Positions 1 through 7,885 of a stretch of 64,000 bases of DNA are shown here, piece after piece. A model generated the notes under the pieces. It was not told the DNA's origin and made no database searches. It saw nothing but the letters and a program-made list of their open reading frames with translations. Position 1 is the stretch's first letter. The number at the start of each line of letters is the position of its first letter. The translations under genes were made by a program, and so were the position numbers. The stretch comes from Acidovorax sp. sif1233 (GTDB lineage Bacteria; Pseudomonadota; Gammaproteobacteria; Burkholderiales; Burkholderiaceae_C). The stretch is from contig NZ_JAHUWZ010000002.1 in assembly GCF_019218755.1 (NCBI RefSeq), positions 620,001-684,000 on the forward strand, read 5' to 3'.

Positions 1-437
1 TGCGGTGCGCCATCGCTCGCCGGGCGCTCGTCCACCGCGTCGATGAACACCTGTTCAAACCAGGGCCGGATGCCCAGGGCGTCGATCTTGCTGTCCTGCA
101 GGCGCCGAAAGCCGCTGGTGACCAGGTAGCGCCGCAGGGGAATGCGCGGCAGCAGGCCGATGTCGGGGTAGCCGTGCAGCGGGGCGCGCACCTGCAATTG
201 GCTGAACTGCCGCCAGCCCGCCGCGCGCATGGCCGGGGTGAATCGGTAGCGCTCGGCCACCAGGTCAAACGCCGTGAACCAGCATTGGTACAGGGCCTGC
301 TCCAGCATGGCGGGGGCCAGCGCCCCCTGGTTGGCCTGCCGAATGGCCTCGAACGCGGGCTCGAACAGCGGCCCCACGGCCCGTGCGTCGAGCAGGCAGT
401 TGTCCAGATCGAAAATCGCTACGGCGCAGTGCTCCAT
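1..437 (-). CDS. HAD-superfamily hydrolase (C-terminal part outside window)
   Basis: The gene reads leftward off the window edge; about 145 N-terminal residues are visible. It opens with ATG and the haloacid-dehalogenase nucleophile motif IFDLDNCLLDAR at residues 8-19 (DxD with a C where T/V is common). A helical cap-like stretch follows, then the motif II-like LVTSG near residue 116. HAD enzymes of this build are usually phosphatases acting on small phosphorylated metabolites. The start lies 7 bp after the stop of the upstream ABC-transporter ATPase gene, so the two are almost certainly cotranscribed. HAD hydrolases beside PotA-like ATPases are seen in phosphonate and polyamine uptake loci, but the substrate cannot be told here. 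Confidence 0.8.
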   Translation of the reverse strand, partial: MEHCAVAIFDLDNCLLDARAVGPLFEPAFEAIRQANQGALAPAMLEQALYQCWFTAFDLVAERYRFTPAMRAAGWRQFSQLQVRAPLHGYPDIGLLPRIPLRRYLVTSGFRRLQDSKIDALGIRPWFEQVFIDAVDERPASDGAP

Positions 438-444
438 CGTGCGC

Positions 445-1527
445 TCACCCCGCCACCACGGACACCCCGTGGTCCGCCAGGGTCAGGCTCACGGGGGCGC
501 CCACGTCCAAGGGCGACTTCACCAGGGGCGAGACCACGAAAATCTCGCCCAGCGCGCTGGCGAAGGTGTACTCCATGATGCTGCCCAGGTAGGTGCGCTT
601 GGTCAGCCGCGCGGCCACGCCGGTGGCGGTGGCGGGCCCGATGACCCAGGCCTCGGGCCGCACCGCGATCTTCACCGGGCCAGAGGCCAGCGAGGCGGGA
701 GACGGCACGCGCAGCGGGCCGAACTCGGCATGGCTGGCGCCCGCCGGGCCGCCGGCGTGGTTGCGGCCCTCGAACAGCATGGCCTCGCCCATGAAGCCAG
801 CCACGAACTCGGACGCGGGCTGCTCGTACAGCTCGCTGGGCGCGCCGCGCTGGGCGATGGCGCCCTTGTTCATCACCACGATCTGGTCGCTGACCGCCAG
901 GGCCTCGCTCTGGTCGTGGGTGACGTAGGCCACCGTCAGCCGCAGGCGCTGCTGCAGCGTGCGGATTTCCTCGCGCATGGAGCGCCGCAGGCGTGCGTCC
1001 AGGTTGGACAGCGGCTCGTCGAACAGCAGCACCGCCGGCTCCAGCGCCAGCGCCCGGGCCAGCGCCACGCGCTGCTGCTGCCCGCCCGAGAGCTCGTGGG
1101 GCCTGCGCAGGTCCAGGCCGTGCAGGCCCACGGTGTCCAGCATGGCGCGCGCCTTCTCGCGGGCCGGCCCCTTCTTCATGTCCGACATGGCGAGGCCATA
1201 GCACACGTTGTCGATGACGTTCATGTGAGGAAACAGCGCATAGCTCTGGAACACCAGGCTCACATTGCGCTGCGCGGGGCCCAGGGCGGTCACATCCTGG
1301 CCTTCGATGAGGATGCGCCCCGAGGTCGGGGACTCGAGCCCGGCGATCATGCGCAGCGTGGTCGTCTTGCCGCAGCCCGAAGGGCCCAGGATGGTGGTGA
1401 GCGTGCCGCGCGGCACGGTGAAGCTGATGTGGTCCACGGCCAGCGGGTCATGGCTGCCGGGGCCATAGCGCTTGCTCACGCCCTGGAATTCAATGCCGTG
1501 GGAATCGGGGTTCGTCATGGTGGGCAT
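445..1527 (-). CDS. ABC transporter ATP-binding protein, PotA/FbpC type
   Basis: 360 residues, the usual length for the spermidine/putrescine, iron(III) and 2-aminoethylphosphonate importer ATPases. It has Walker A GPSGCGKTT (residues 48-56), Q-loop region VFQSYALFPH, signature LSGGQQQRVALARA, Walker B VLLFDEPLSNLD and the H-loop VTHDQSEAL. About 120 C-terminal residues resemble a TOBE domain, expected to bind regulatory ligands. It energises uptake by a periplasmic-binding-protein system whose permease and receptor genes are not visible and may lie beyond the left edge. The following HAD gene begins 7 bp after its stop. An internal ATG three codons later (MTNPDSHG) is an alternative start. 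Confidence 0.9.
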   Translation of the reverse strand: MPTMTNPDSHGIEFQGVSKRYGPGSHDPLAVDHISFTVPRGTLTTILGPSGCGKTTTLRMIAGLESPTSGRILIEGQDVTALGPAQRNVSLVFQSYALFPHMNVIDNVCYGLAMSDMKKGPAREKARAMLDTVGLHGLDLRRPHELSGGQQQRVALARALALEPAVLLFDEPLSNLDARLRRSMREEIRTLQQRLRLTVAYVTHDQSEALAVSDQIVVMNKGAIAQRGAPSELYEQPASEFVAGFMGEAMLFEGRNHAGGPAGASHAEFGPLRVPSPASLASGPVKIAVRPEAWVIGPATATGVAARLTKRTYLGSIMEYTFASALGEIFVVSPLVKSPLDVGAPVSLTLADHGVSVVAG

Positions 1528-1657
1528 GCGTGAAGGTGTCCGAAAGCCTGTTCAAAGTCCTGCTGGAGCCGCGCGAGCACTTTGCCGGGATGCGATGCCA
1601 GGTCCGGGACTGGTGGGTGAAAAAAACCGAAAGCCGGCATGGGGGGACGGCATGCGC

Positions 1658-3028
1658 TCAGCCCCAGGCCAGCAGGGCGTCCACGCCGATGACCTGGCCC
1701 TGGTCGAGGCGGTTGAACAGCGTGACCTCGGCGCCCATGGCCTCGGCGATCTGGCGGCAGATCGACAGCCCCAGGCCCACGCCGCCCTTGCCGGCGGAAA
1801 ACGGCTGGAACAGCCGCTGGCGCACGGCGTCGTCGATGCCCGGGCCTTCGTCCCACACCAGCACCTCCTTGTGGCCAGTGCTGTCGCGCAGCAGCACGCC
1901 CAGCCGCCCGTGCGCGGGCGTGTGGTGGATGGCGTTGGCCAGCAGGTTGCGCATGAGCTCGCCCAGCAGGGCGGCGTCGCCGGGGGCCCACAGCGCCTCG
2001 GGGCCCTCGAGCGCGAAATCCAGGCGCTTGGCGGCGATCAGCGGCGCCAGCTCCATGACGGCCTCGCGCGCGATGGCGTTCAGGTCCACGCTGGGCAGCT
2101 CGCCCACACGCTTGAGCTGCTCCACCTTGCTCAGGCTCAGCAGCTGGTTGGCCAGGCCGGAGGCCCGGTCCACCGTGTGCAACATCTGGTGCAGCGCATC
2201 GGCGACCAGCACGTCGCCGGAAATGGCCGACTGCAGCTGCGTTCGCAGCACCGCCATGGGGGTGCGCAGCTGGTGCGTGGCATCGGCCAGAAAGCGCCGC
2301 TGCTCGTCGATCCAGCGGCTCTGGCTTTGCTGCAGCTCGCCAAAGTGCCGCACGGCGGGCGCCAGCTCCGAGGGGCCTTCGTCACCGTGGCCCGGGTTCC
2401 CGGCGCCCGGCCGGGTGAGCGACACATCGGCATGGAGCAGCCAGCCCGATGCCACGCGCGCCACCACCACCACCATGGCCGTCATGGCCAGCGCCAGCAG
2501 GTACATCCCGCCCACGCCCGCCCCGCCGACGGCCAGGCTGGGCAGCCGGGGCGCGCGTTCGCTCCAGGGACGGGCCACCTGGCGCACCACCACGGGGGCG
2601 GCGCCCTGCCCTCCTTGCGCCGCCGGGGGCGGATGCAGCGTGACCGCCACCCGCACCAGCTGGTCCCCCGCCTGCGCCAGGTAGAAATGCACATTGCCCG
2701 GGCCCCGCGCGGCTTCGGCGGGGGGCACGCGCGGCAGGGCGGCGCTGCCGGCCAGGCGCTCGCCATCCAGGTTGCTTTCGCGATACCAGACCGGCGTGGA
2801 GCCATGCGCCGTGGGCAGTGTGTCGGGCGGCGCCACGGGCCAGTCCGCCAGCGCCGCGCGCAGTGCCTCGTCCTGCGCGGCGGCATCGTGCCGCACCTGC
2901 TGTGCCACCTGCACCAGGGTGATCAGCGCCACCAGCGCCCACAGTGGAACCAGCAGCCACACCAGCAGCAGCCGGTGCAGCGAACCGCCCCGGGGGCGCC
3001 ACGGCCGCCACCACGTGCGCACACTCAC
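1658..3028 (-). CDS. Sensor histidine kinase, TctE-like
   Basis: 456 residues from a GTG whose last two bases overlap the TGA of the response-regulator gene (GTGA), a classic coupled junction. Visible parts: a transmembrane helix at about residues 15-40 (LLLVWLLVPLWALVALITLV), a periplasmic sensor region, a second helix (MYLLALAMTAMVVVVARVA), the H-box FLADATHQLRTPM with the phospho-accepting His, the N-box LLANAIHHTP, G1 DEGPGI and G2 GGVGLGLSICRQIAEAM. All catalytic motifs are intact. The architecture matches TctE, which senses tricarboxylates and controls Bug/TctABC-type transporters. No tct transport gene is adjacent, so the ligand is unknown. A longer reading that runs back through the regulator gene is a frame artefact. 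Confidence 0.88.
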   Translation of the reverse strand: MSVRTWWRPWRPRGGSLHRLLLVWLLVPLWALVALITLVQVAQQVRHDAAAQDEALRAALADWPVAPPDTLPTAHGSTPVWYRESNLDGERLAGSAALPRVPPAEAARGPGNVHFYLAQAGDQLVRVAVTLHPPPAAQGGQGAAPVVVRQVARPWSERAPRLPSLAVGGAGVGGMYLLALAMTAMVVVVARVASGWLLHADVSLTRPGAGNPGHGDEGPSELAPAVRHFGELQQSQSRWIDEQRRFLADATHQLRTPMAVLRTQLQSAISGDVLVADALHQMLHTVDRASGLANQLLSLSKVEQLKRVGELPSVDLNAIAREAVMELAPLIAAKRLDFALEGPEALWAPGDAALLGELMRNLLANAIHHTPAHGRLGVLLRDSTGHKEVLVWDEGPGIDDAVRQRLFQPFSAGKGGVGLGLSICRQIAEAMGAEVTLFNRLDQGQVIGVDALLAWG

Positions 3029-3741
3029 CGGGGTACCCCGCCCTTGTCCGATTTGTCGCCCTTTTGCGCGGCCATGCTGTCGGCGTCGCACAGCAGGTAG
3101 CCCACGCCGCGCAGGGTCACGATCTCGGCATTGGTGCCCACCAATTTCTTGCGCAGGCGGTGCACCACCACCTCCACCGCGTCGGCCTGCACCTGCTCGC
3201 CCGTGTCGGCGAACACCTGCGTGCGCAGCTCTTCCTTGCTCACCACGCGGTCGATGCGCGACATCAGGAGCCGCAGCAGCTCGGCTTCGCGCTGCGACAG
3301 GTCCAGCGGCAGCGCCTCGTTGTAGAACACGCCGCTGGCCGGGTCGCGGTAGAGCGCCCCGCAGCGCAGCTGCCCGTCGCGCCCCACCCGCCGCGTCAGG
3401 GCCCGCAGGCGCGCCACCAGCTCGTCCAGGTCGAAGGGCTTGGCCAGGTAGTCGTCGGCCCCGGCCTCCAGCCCGGCCACGCGGTCGGTCACCGCGGCGC
3501 GGGCCGTCAGCGCCAGCACGGGCGTGGTGCTGCCGCCGTCGCGCAGGCGCCGCAGCACCTCCAGGCCGTCCAGGCCCGGCAGCGACAGGTCGAGCGTGAT
3601 CACGTCGAAGGCCGTGCGCCGCGCCGCGGCCAGGGCCTCCTTGCCATCCGCGCAGCACAGCACCTCGAAGCCGCGCGCCACCAGGCTGCGGCTCAGGGCG
3701 CCGGCCAGGTCAAAATCGTCCTCCACCAACAGCAGTTTCAT
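3025..3741 (-). CDS. OmpR/PhoB-family response regulator, TctD-like
   Basis: 238 residues. The receiver domain (1-120) starts MKLLLVEDDFDLAGALSRSL with the acidic pair E-D-D, has the phospho-acceptor Asp in DVITLDLSLPGLDGLE and the Lys in DDYLAKPFDLDEL. A winged-helix DNA-binding domain follows (about 130-230: LSQREAELLRLLMS, VVVHRLRKKL, TLRGVGYLL). It is the cognate partner of the overlapping downstream histidine kinase. The ATG at 3741 is chosen because it begins the conserved receiver strand; the frame stays open upstream but encodes nothing conserved. Its promoter should lie in the 170 bp between it and the next gene. Confidence 0.92.
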   Translation of the reverse strand: MKLLLVEDDFDLAGALSRSLVARGFEVLCCADGKEALAAARRTAFDVITLDLSLPGLDGLEVLRRLRDGGSTTPVLALTARAAVTDRVAGLEAGADDYLAKPFDLDELVARLRALTRRVGRDGQLRCGALYRDPASGVFYNEALPLDLSQREAELLRLLMSRIDRVVSKEELRTQVFADTGEQVQADAVEVVVHRLRKKLVGTNAEIVTLRGVGYLLCDADSMAAQKGDKSDKGGVPR

Positions 3742-3912
3742 CCCGCGATCATGCCCTCCCGCCGGGGGGCCGGCCACTGTGCTTCTACGGAGGCCGGGTG
3801 AAAGCAAGTCGAAAGCGTGCGGAGCGCGGCGCGGGCGGGCGCGGCCCACGGTGGGTGAAACCCCGCCAGCCCGCACAAGGGCCTGTGCTGCCCGCCGCGC
3901 CCTGTCCCTTCT

Positions 3913-4206
3913 CTAGGCCGTCCGCGCCTCGATCCGCCTTATTTCCTGAACCGCCAGTTCCGTCAAAGCCCGGGCGCTGAACGGGCGGCCTATCAGCACC
4001 GTGTTGTTGTTGTCGGAGGACGCGCACAGCTGGATGCGGTCGGGCTCCCCGCCGGCATCGAAGAGGACGCGGAACACCCGGGTGCTGCGCGCCGGATGCC
4101 ACTCCACCTTCTGGTGAAAGTAGGTGCACGACACGGCGTTCGCCAACGGCTGGGGCACCAGCCCCAGCGTGTTCACCAGCAGCCCATGAAGTGCTTCGCG
4201 GTTCAT
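3913..4206 (-). CDS. Hypothetical protein, 97 residues
   Basis: A short protein starting MNREALHGLLVNTLGLV, with no signal peptide or membrane segment, and no family recognised. The centre (FHQKVEWHPARSTRVFRVLF, then DRIQLCASSDNNNTVLIG) reads like a compact soluble alpha/beta domain and the C-terminus is helical and charged. The reading frame is open for another 79 codons upstream, but that part is low-complexity and unlike protein. The ATG at 4206 is preceded by GGAA and gives a sensible N-terminus. It is transcribed in the same direction as the two-component system but separated from it by 170 bp. Function unknown. Confidence 0.6.
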   Translation of the reverse strand: MNREALHGLLVNTLGLVPQPLANAVSCTYFHQKVEWHPARSTRVFRVLFDAGGEPDRIQLCASSDNNNTVLIGRPFSARALTELAVQEIRRIEARTA

Positions 4207-4414
4207 CTGCGTTCCGAAAGAAAAGAAGGCCTGCCGGGCACCTTCGGCGGTGGCCTGAATCGGCCCGCAGGCAGCGGCGGACCCAGGATCCGCAGGCCCG
4301 GACGAACGTGGGCAGCACGAAGATGAAATCCAGCAACCGGGCACCTCGCGCAAGGGGTTGGCGGGATGGTGCGGCGTGCGCGGGCGGCAGGCTTGAGCTG
4401 GCAGGCCGGTGACG

Positions 4415-5116
4415 TCAGCGCTGCCCGTGGCGCTTGCCGTCACGGCGCTGCAGCCGCTGCAAGGCCACCATGGCCATCCACACCGCCATGGCCATCAACG
4501 CCCACTCGGAAAGGGTTGGTATGGAAGAAGCCGCCACCGCGGCAGACCACACCAGCGAAACAGGGATTGCAGAAGAGGTGCTGGTATCGCTGCCGGCGAA
4601 GCCGCATGAATCTGCCACGCCTGCGGTGGAAACGGCGATCCCGCTGCAGAACATGTTGTGCCTTGCTGATGTGGTGCTGGTCTCAAAGAAGGAAAACCGG
4701 TCACCGATGCCGTGGGGAGCCGTGCCAGAAATCCAGCGCTGGATCAGAATGTTCACACCCGTGATCGCGCCGCTCGCATCGGTCGTGACGCGGAAGTTCC
4801 AGACCCGGACGTTCGGGTCTGCATGGGTGTACGTGGTGAGGCCATCTGAAAAACTGAAGGCCGAGACCAAGGCGCCCAACTGTGCAGACGCCAGGTTGGC
4901 GGCCAGCGGCGCGGTGGTCGTGAACGAGCCAGACGTGTTCATCGCCGTGGTGAAGTTCTGGCACGGTGGCGTGCCGCACACCGTGAAGTTTGTGAAACCC
5001 GTGTAGTTGCCCGCCGCGGTGGCCACGTAGGTGGTGGACTGCGCTTGAGCCGCCCCCGCAGCGCCCAGCAAACAAGCAAGCGATCCCAGCCACTTCCAGA
5101 CGATCTTTTTGAACAT
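4415..5116 (-). CDS. Secreted protein with IPTL-CTERM sorting signal
   Basis: 233 residues. An N-terminal signal peptide (MFKKIVWKWLGSLACLLG, cleavage after AQA) leads a Ser/Thr/Ala-rich body of about 180 residues with single-use cysteines (CGTPPC, FCSG, DSCGF). The C-terminus is IPTLSEWALMAMAVWMAMV followed by a basic tail (LQRLQRRDGKRHGQR). That Ile-Pro-Thr-Leu, hydrophobic helix, Arg-rich layout is the IPTL-CTERM signal, a relative of PEP-CTERM tags thought to be processed by a dedicated sorting enzyme at the inner membrane. No sorting enzyme is present in this window. ATG 5116 is preferred over an upstream in-frame start because it begins the signal peptide. The body matches nothing I recognise; a surface or matrix protein is likely. 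Confidence 0.85.
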   Translation of the reverse strand: MFKKIVWKWLGSLACLLGAAGAAQAQSTTYVATAAGNYTGFTNFTVCGTPPCQNFTTAMNTSGSFTTTAPLAANLASAQLGALVSAFSFSDGLTTYTHADPNVRVWNFRVTTDASGAITGVNILIQRWISGTAPHGIGDRFSFFETSTTSARHNMFCSGIAVSTAGVADSCGFAGSDTSTSSAIPVSLVWSAAVAASSIPTLSEWALMAMAVWMAMVALQRLQRRDGKRHGQR

Positions 5117-5701
5117 TTTGGTTTCCACGGTTGGTGAGCACGTTGCGCCGTCCCGGGCACTGGGTCCCCCTTGACTGCGCCAAGCGCCGCCCATGCCAGC
5201 CCCGGCGCCTCAGCATGTTACCCGTGCGGGCCGCGCGGTTGCGCCCTGGATCCGGGCCCGGCGTATCCCGCTTGACCCGCCTCTGCCCTGAGCATCGTGA
5301 CCGGTCTTCTGACCGGCATCTTTGAATTCGTCGCTGAAGTGCCGGTGTTCAGGTGCCAGCGCGCCAAGCTCTGGAGAGCCCGTTTTTCGTCCTGATCAAG
5401 GCAAGGCCCCTTGGGTTGGCTGGCGCCAAGCGTGCCCCATCCGTCAAGGCCTGCCACGGTCAACGCGAGGCCGGGATGTCATCGATTGCTATATTTACGA
5501 TAGCTGCCAGCGCTTGATGAACAGGCGCAGAAGTCCAAAAACATGTTCGATTGCCGGCCTCCATCGGAGGCAGCACATCGACCAGCAGTAACCCCCCCTG
5601 GTTCCACACTGGAAGCACCCCAGCGAAACCACCGAAAACCAGAAGGGGATGAGGAAGGCAAGCCATGCGACAGCCTCGCAGGCAATTGTCCCCGACACGC
5701 T
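5117..5701. other. 585-bp intergenic region without a gene
   Basis: No reading frame here has protein-like composition. It separates the start of the IPTL-CTERM gene from the 3' end of the diguanylate-cyclase gene. It is visibly more AT-rich than the flanking genes, especially 5470-5700. It holds one copy of the dispersed palindromic repeat (5485-5543). The first 100-150 bp should contain the promoter of the IPTL-CTERM gene, but no confident -35/-10 pair was seen. Confidence 0.5.
5485..5543. repeat. Dispersed palindromic repeat, family A, copy 1 (degenerate)
   Basis: Reads ATTGCTAT...ATAGCTGCCAGCGCTTG, then GATGAACAGGCGCAG and a CCAAAAA end. The left arm of the AGCGCTTG/CAAGCGCT palindrome is intact and the right arm is degraded to CAGGCGC. 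It shares the AGCTAT-like box and A-rich ends of the other seven copies. Confidence 0.6.
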
Positions 5702-7324
5702 TTATGGAAACACGCACACGCCCAATGACTGACTTTTGGCCCGGTACATGGCGGTGTCTGCAGCGCGCAGGTAGTCGTCGACCGTCGCCAGCGTGGATGC
5801 GCTGCTGGCCAATCCGATACTCGCACCACTGATCACGGTGTGCCTGCCAATCACGTAAGGCACTTCCAGGGCGGCGGCAATCTGCTCCGCGCGTTGGCTG
5901 GCTTCAGCGGGATCAATGGACTCCAGCAGCACATTGAACTCGTCGCCACCCATGCGGGCGACCAGATCCCCCGTCCGCACGCAGGATTCGAGCCGCCGTG
6001 CCACCTGTTGCAATAGCTGGTCGCCCACGTGGTGCCCGTAGCTGTCATTGACGGCCTTGAAACTGTTGAGATCCAGCAGCAGCACGGCGAACATCGTGGC
6101 TCCATCGCGTGTCGGCATGCCACCACCGTTCGCCACCTCGTTTTGGTGCAGCGCGATGAGATGAGCGAGGCGATCGCGGAACAATGGCCGGCCGGGCAAG
6201 TTGGTCAGCGCATCGTAGGAACTGCCACGTTCGGCCAGATCGCTCAAGGAGCCCGCCATGCGCACCGCAACGCCGTCTTCGAACTCGGCGAGCCCGCGCC
6301 AATTGACCCACACCAGCCGCCCCGCCCCGTGGAACGCGCGGAAATCCACCGAAAAGTTCGGGCTGTTCCCCGATAGTTGCCTGCGGTAGGCCTCCTGCAC
6401 GCGCCCGCGATCCTCGGGATCGATGAGCTGCTCGAGAAAGCGCCAGCCTCCGCTATGCACAATATCGGCGCTACCCAGCCCGACGATCTGGAGAAAACGC
6501 CCGGACACATGCAGGGCATCCGTTCGCAAGTCCCAATACCAGATGCCGTCATTGGATCCGCGCGTCGCCAGCGAATAGCGGTTTTCGGAGCGCAACAACT
6601 CGAGTTCGGTGTTCTTCTGCTGGGTGACGTCGATCATCAGGCCGATCATGCGGTTCGGCCGCCCCGGCTCGACCACTGCACGGCACAGATCGCGCACCCA
6701 TACCACCTTGCCAGACTTGGCAATCAGCCGGTAGCTCATCTCGTAGGCATGGCTGTGCGTGGCGTTGTAGGCGGCATCGTCGATCAGCAGGGCCTGCGCC
6801 AGATCATCGGGATGCACATGCGCCCGCCAGAAGCCGGGGTCGGCCCGCCACTCCTCCACGGAGTAGCCGAACAAGCGTTCGACCTGCGGGCTCAGAAAGG
6901 TATTGCCCACGCCGATTTCAGCTTCCCAAACCACTCCATCAATGGTTTCCAGCAAGCGCAGAAAGCGCTGGCGAATTTCCACCAGCACCTGCTCGGTGAC
7001 CTCGGTGATCTCGATCAGGACACCCTGGCGGCTGATCACCCGATCCGCCGCATCCGTCTCCGGGTGGAGCTGCAGACGCACCCAGCGATAGTCCGCGTCG
7101 GCAAAGCGCAAGCGGAACACCGGCATGCCCGAGCGCATGGTGCCGATGTCGTCAGGATGCACGAATTCAAGCAAAGACCTGCCAAGCGCCACCGCCACCG
7201 AATGGCCGGTGAGCTTGTGCCACGCCGGATTCAGATAAGTGATCTCCCACAGCGCATCGGTTTGCACCACCGCCTCGGGTAACAGTTGCAGCAGCTTTGC
7301 GGACGGCGTGGGAGTGGTGGGCAT
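5702..7324 (-). CDS. Diguanylate cyclase with three PAS domains
   Basis: 540 residues. Three PAS/PAC units are visible (about 10-120, 120-245 and 250-370), each ending in a PAC-like stretch such as GVLIEITEVTEQ, GLMIDVTQQKN and GSLSDLAERG. A GGDEF domain occupies about 375-540, with DALTNLPGRPLFRDRL at its start and the active site ARMGGDEFNVLL. The product-inhibition I-site RxxD (RTGD) sits five residues before GGDEF, so feedback control by c-di-GMP is expected. No membrane segment is present, so this is a cytosolic sensor-cyclase. None of the possible starts (ATG 7324, ATG 7357, GTG 7381) has a good ribosome site; 7324 is used because it leads directly into the first PAS domain. It probably sets motile-to-sessile behaviour in response to an unknown cue. 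Confidence 0.87.
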   Translation of the reverse strand: MPTTPTPSAKLLQLLPEAVVQTDALWEITYLNPAWHKLTGHSVAVALGRSLLEFVHPDDIGTMRSGMPVFRLRFADADYRWVRLQLHPETDAADRVISRQGVLIEITEVTEQVLVEIRQRFLRLLETIDGVVWEAEIGVGNTFLSPQVERLFGYSVEEWRADPGFWRAHVHPDDLAQALLIDDAAYNATHSHAYEMSYRLIAKSGKVVWVRDLCRAVVEPGRPNRMIGLMIDVTQQKNTELELLRSENRYSLATRGSNDGIWYWDLRTDALHVSGRFLQIVGLGSADIVHSGGWRFLEQLIDPEDRGRVQEAYRRQLSGNSPNFSVDFRAFHGAGRLVWVNWRGLAEFEDGVAVRMAGSLSDLAERGSSYDALTNLPGRPLFRDRLAHLIALHQNEVANGGGMPTRDGATMFAVLLLDLNSFKAVNDSYGHHVGDQLLQQVARRLESCVRTGDLVARMGGDEFNVLLESIDPAEASQRAEQIAAALEVPYVIGRHTVISGASIGLASSASTLATVDDYLRAADTAMYRAKSQSLGVCVFP

Positions 7325-7514
7325 GCAGGGCTGTTGCAAAAAGGGGGGCAAATACATCCAACGGATAGCAAAATCAACCACGTAAGATCAAGTATGGCAC
7401 GGGTTTATGGCACTTGCGGCCCCGTTGTTTCGGTGGTTTGGTGCAGCGATAGGGTGCAAGCCAGCAACGCCCTCCCCCTGCGGACGCTCGTGCACATCAC
7501 GACGGCATCGCCCG

Positions 7515-7663
7515 TCAGAACGCCACGTTCACGCCCACCGTCAGATTGCGCCTTACCAACGGCACGGCAGTCTTGACAAAGGATGTAGGTGCGTAGGCCA
7601 GCCAACCCGTCCGGTTGTCGGCCTTGAGGGTGCGACTGCCACGGCGCACCGCTGCTGAACTGG
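7515..7663 (-). pseudogene. Remnant of a TonB-dependent receptor C-terminus
   Basis: About 48 codons ending in LAYAPTSFVK, RRNLTVGVNVAF and a stop, including the terminal Phe typical of outer-membrane barrels. The segment aligns with the end of the ZnuD-like receptor 6 kb away (LAYAHTSFIK, GRNVTVGVKVAF). Near 7640 one extra base shifts the frame: the upstream part matches FSSGTPWQ in one frame and LKANN in the next. The rest of the barrel and plug is missing. The open frame running through it into an IS fragment is a chimaera and not a gene. It is too diverged from the intact receptor (roughly two thirds identical by eye) to be a recent duplicate. Confidence 0.75.
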
Positions 7664-7884
7664 CTGTGGGCGGTCGGACACCTTGTACAGCAGCGGCTTG
7701 TGCAGCGCTCAGGCCCTGCAGCGTCATCTGCTGGACCATCTCCAGGCGACGGGCAAACGTAAGTCGGGCGCGCTTATGGATGTTCATTCGGTTGGGTGTC
7801 CTGAGTCGACTGGGTGTTTGGCGACTTCCAGTCTCTCAAACCCAATCCGGATGAACACCGGATACAACCTATTGAATCCTCACA
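7664..7884 (-). mobile_element. IS481-family insertion sequence, left-end remnant
   Basis: Read leftward from 7884 it begins TGTGAGGATTCAATAGGTTG, which closely resembles the terminal inverted repeat of IS481/IS1002 as I recall it. It continues with the leader CTGGAAGTCGCCAAACACCC and a transposase start MNIHKRARLTFARRLEMVQQ at 7787. Only about 41 transposase codons remain, to the beginning of the helix-turn-helix region; the catalytic DDE domain and right end are gone. Outside the end lies GCTAGA (7885-7890 on the other strand), which fits the NCTAGN target of IS481. The element is dead and joined at about 7663 to the TonB-receptor remnant, implying a deletion after insertion. Confidence 0.8.
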
Positions 7885-7885
7885 T

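Noticed and set aside
1658..3658. A 666-codon regulator-kinase fusion
   Set aside because: The first 210 codons are the response-regulator gene read in the wrong frame. The true kinase starts at GTG 3028 in a 4-bp overlap with the regulator stop.
7515..7787. A 90-residue small gene
   Set aside because: The first half is an IS481 transposase N-terminus and the second half a TonB-receptor C-terminus; the frame is an accident of fusion.
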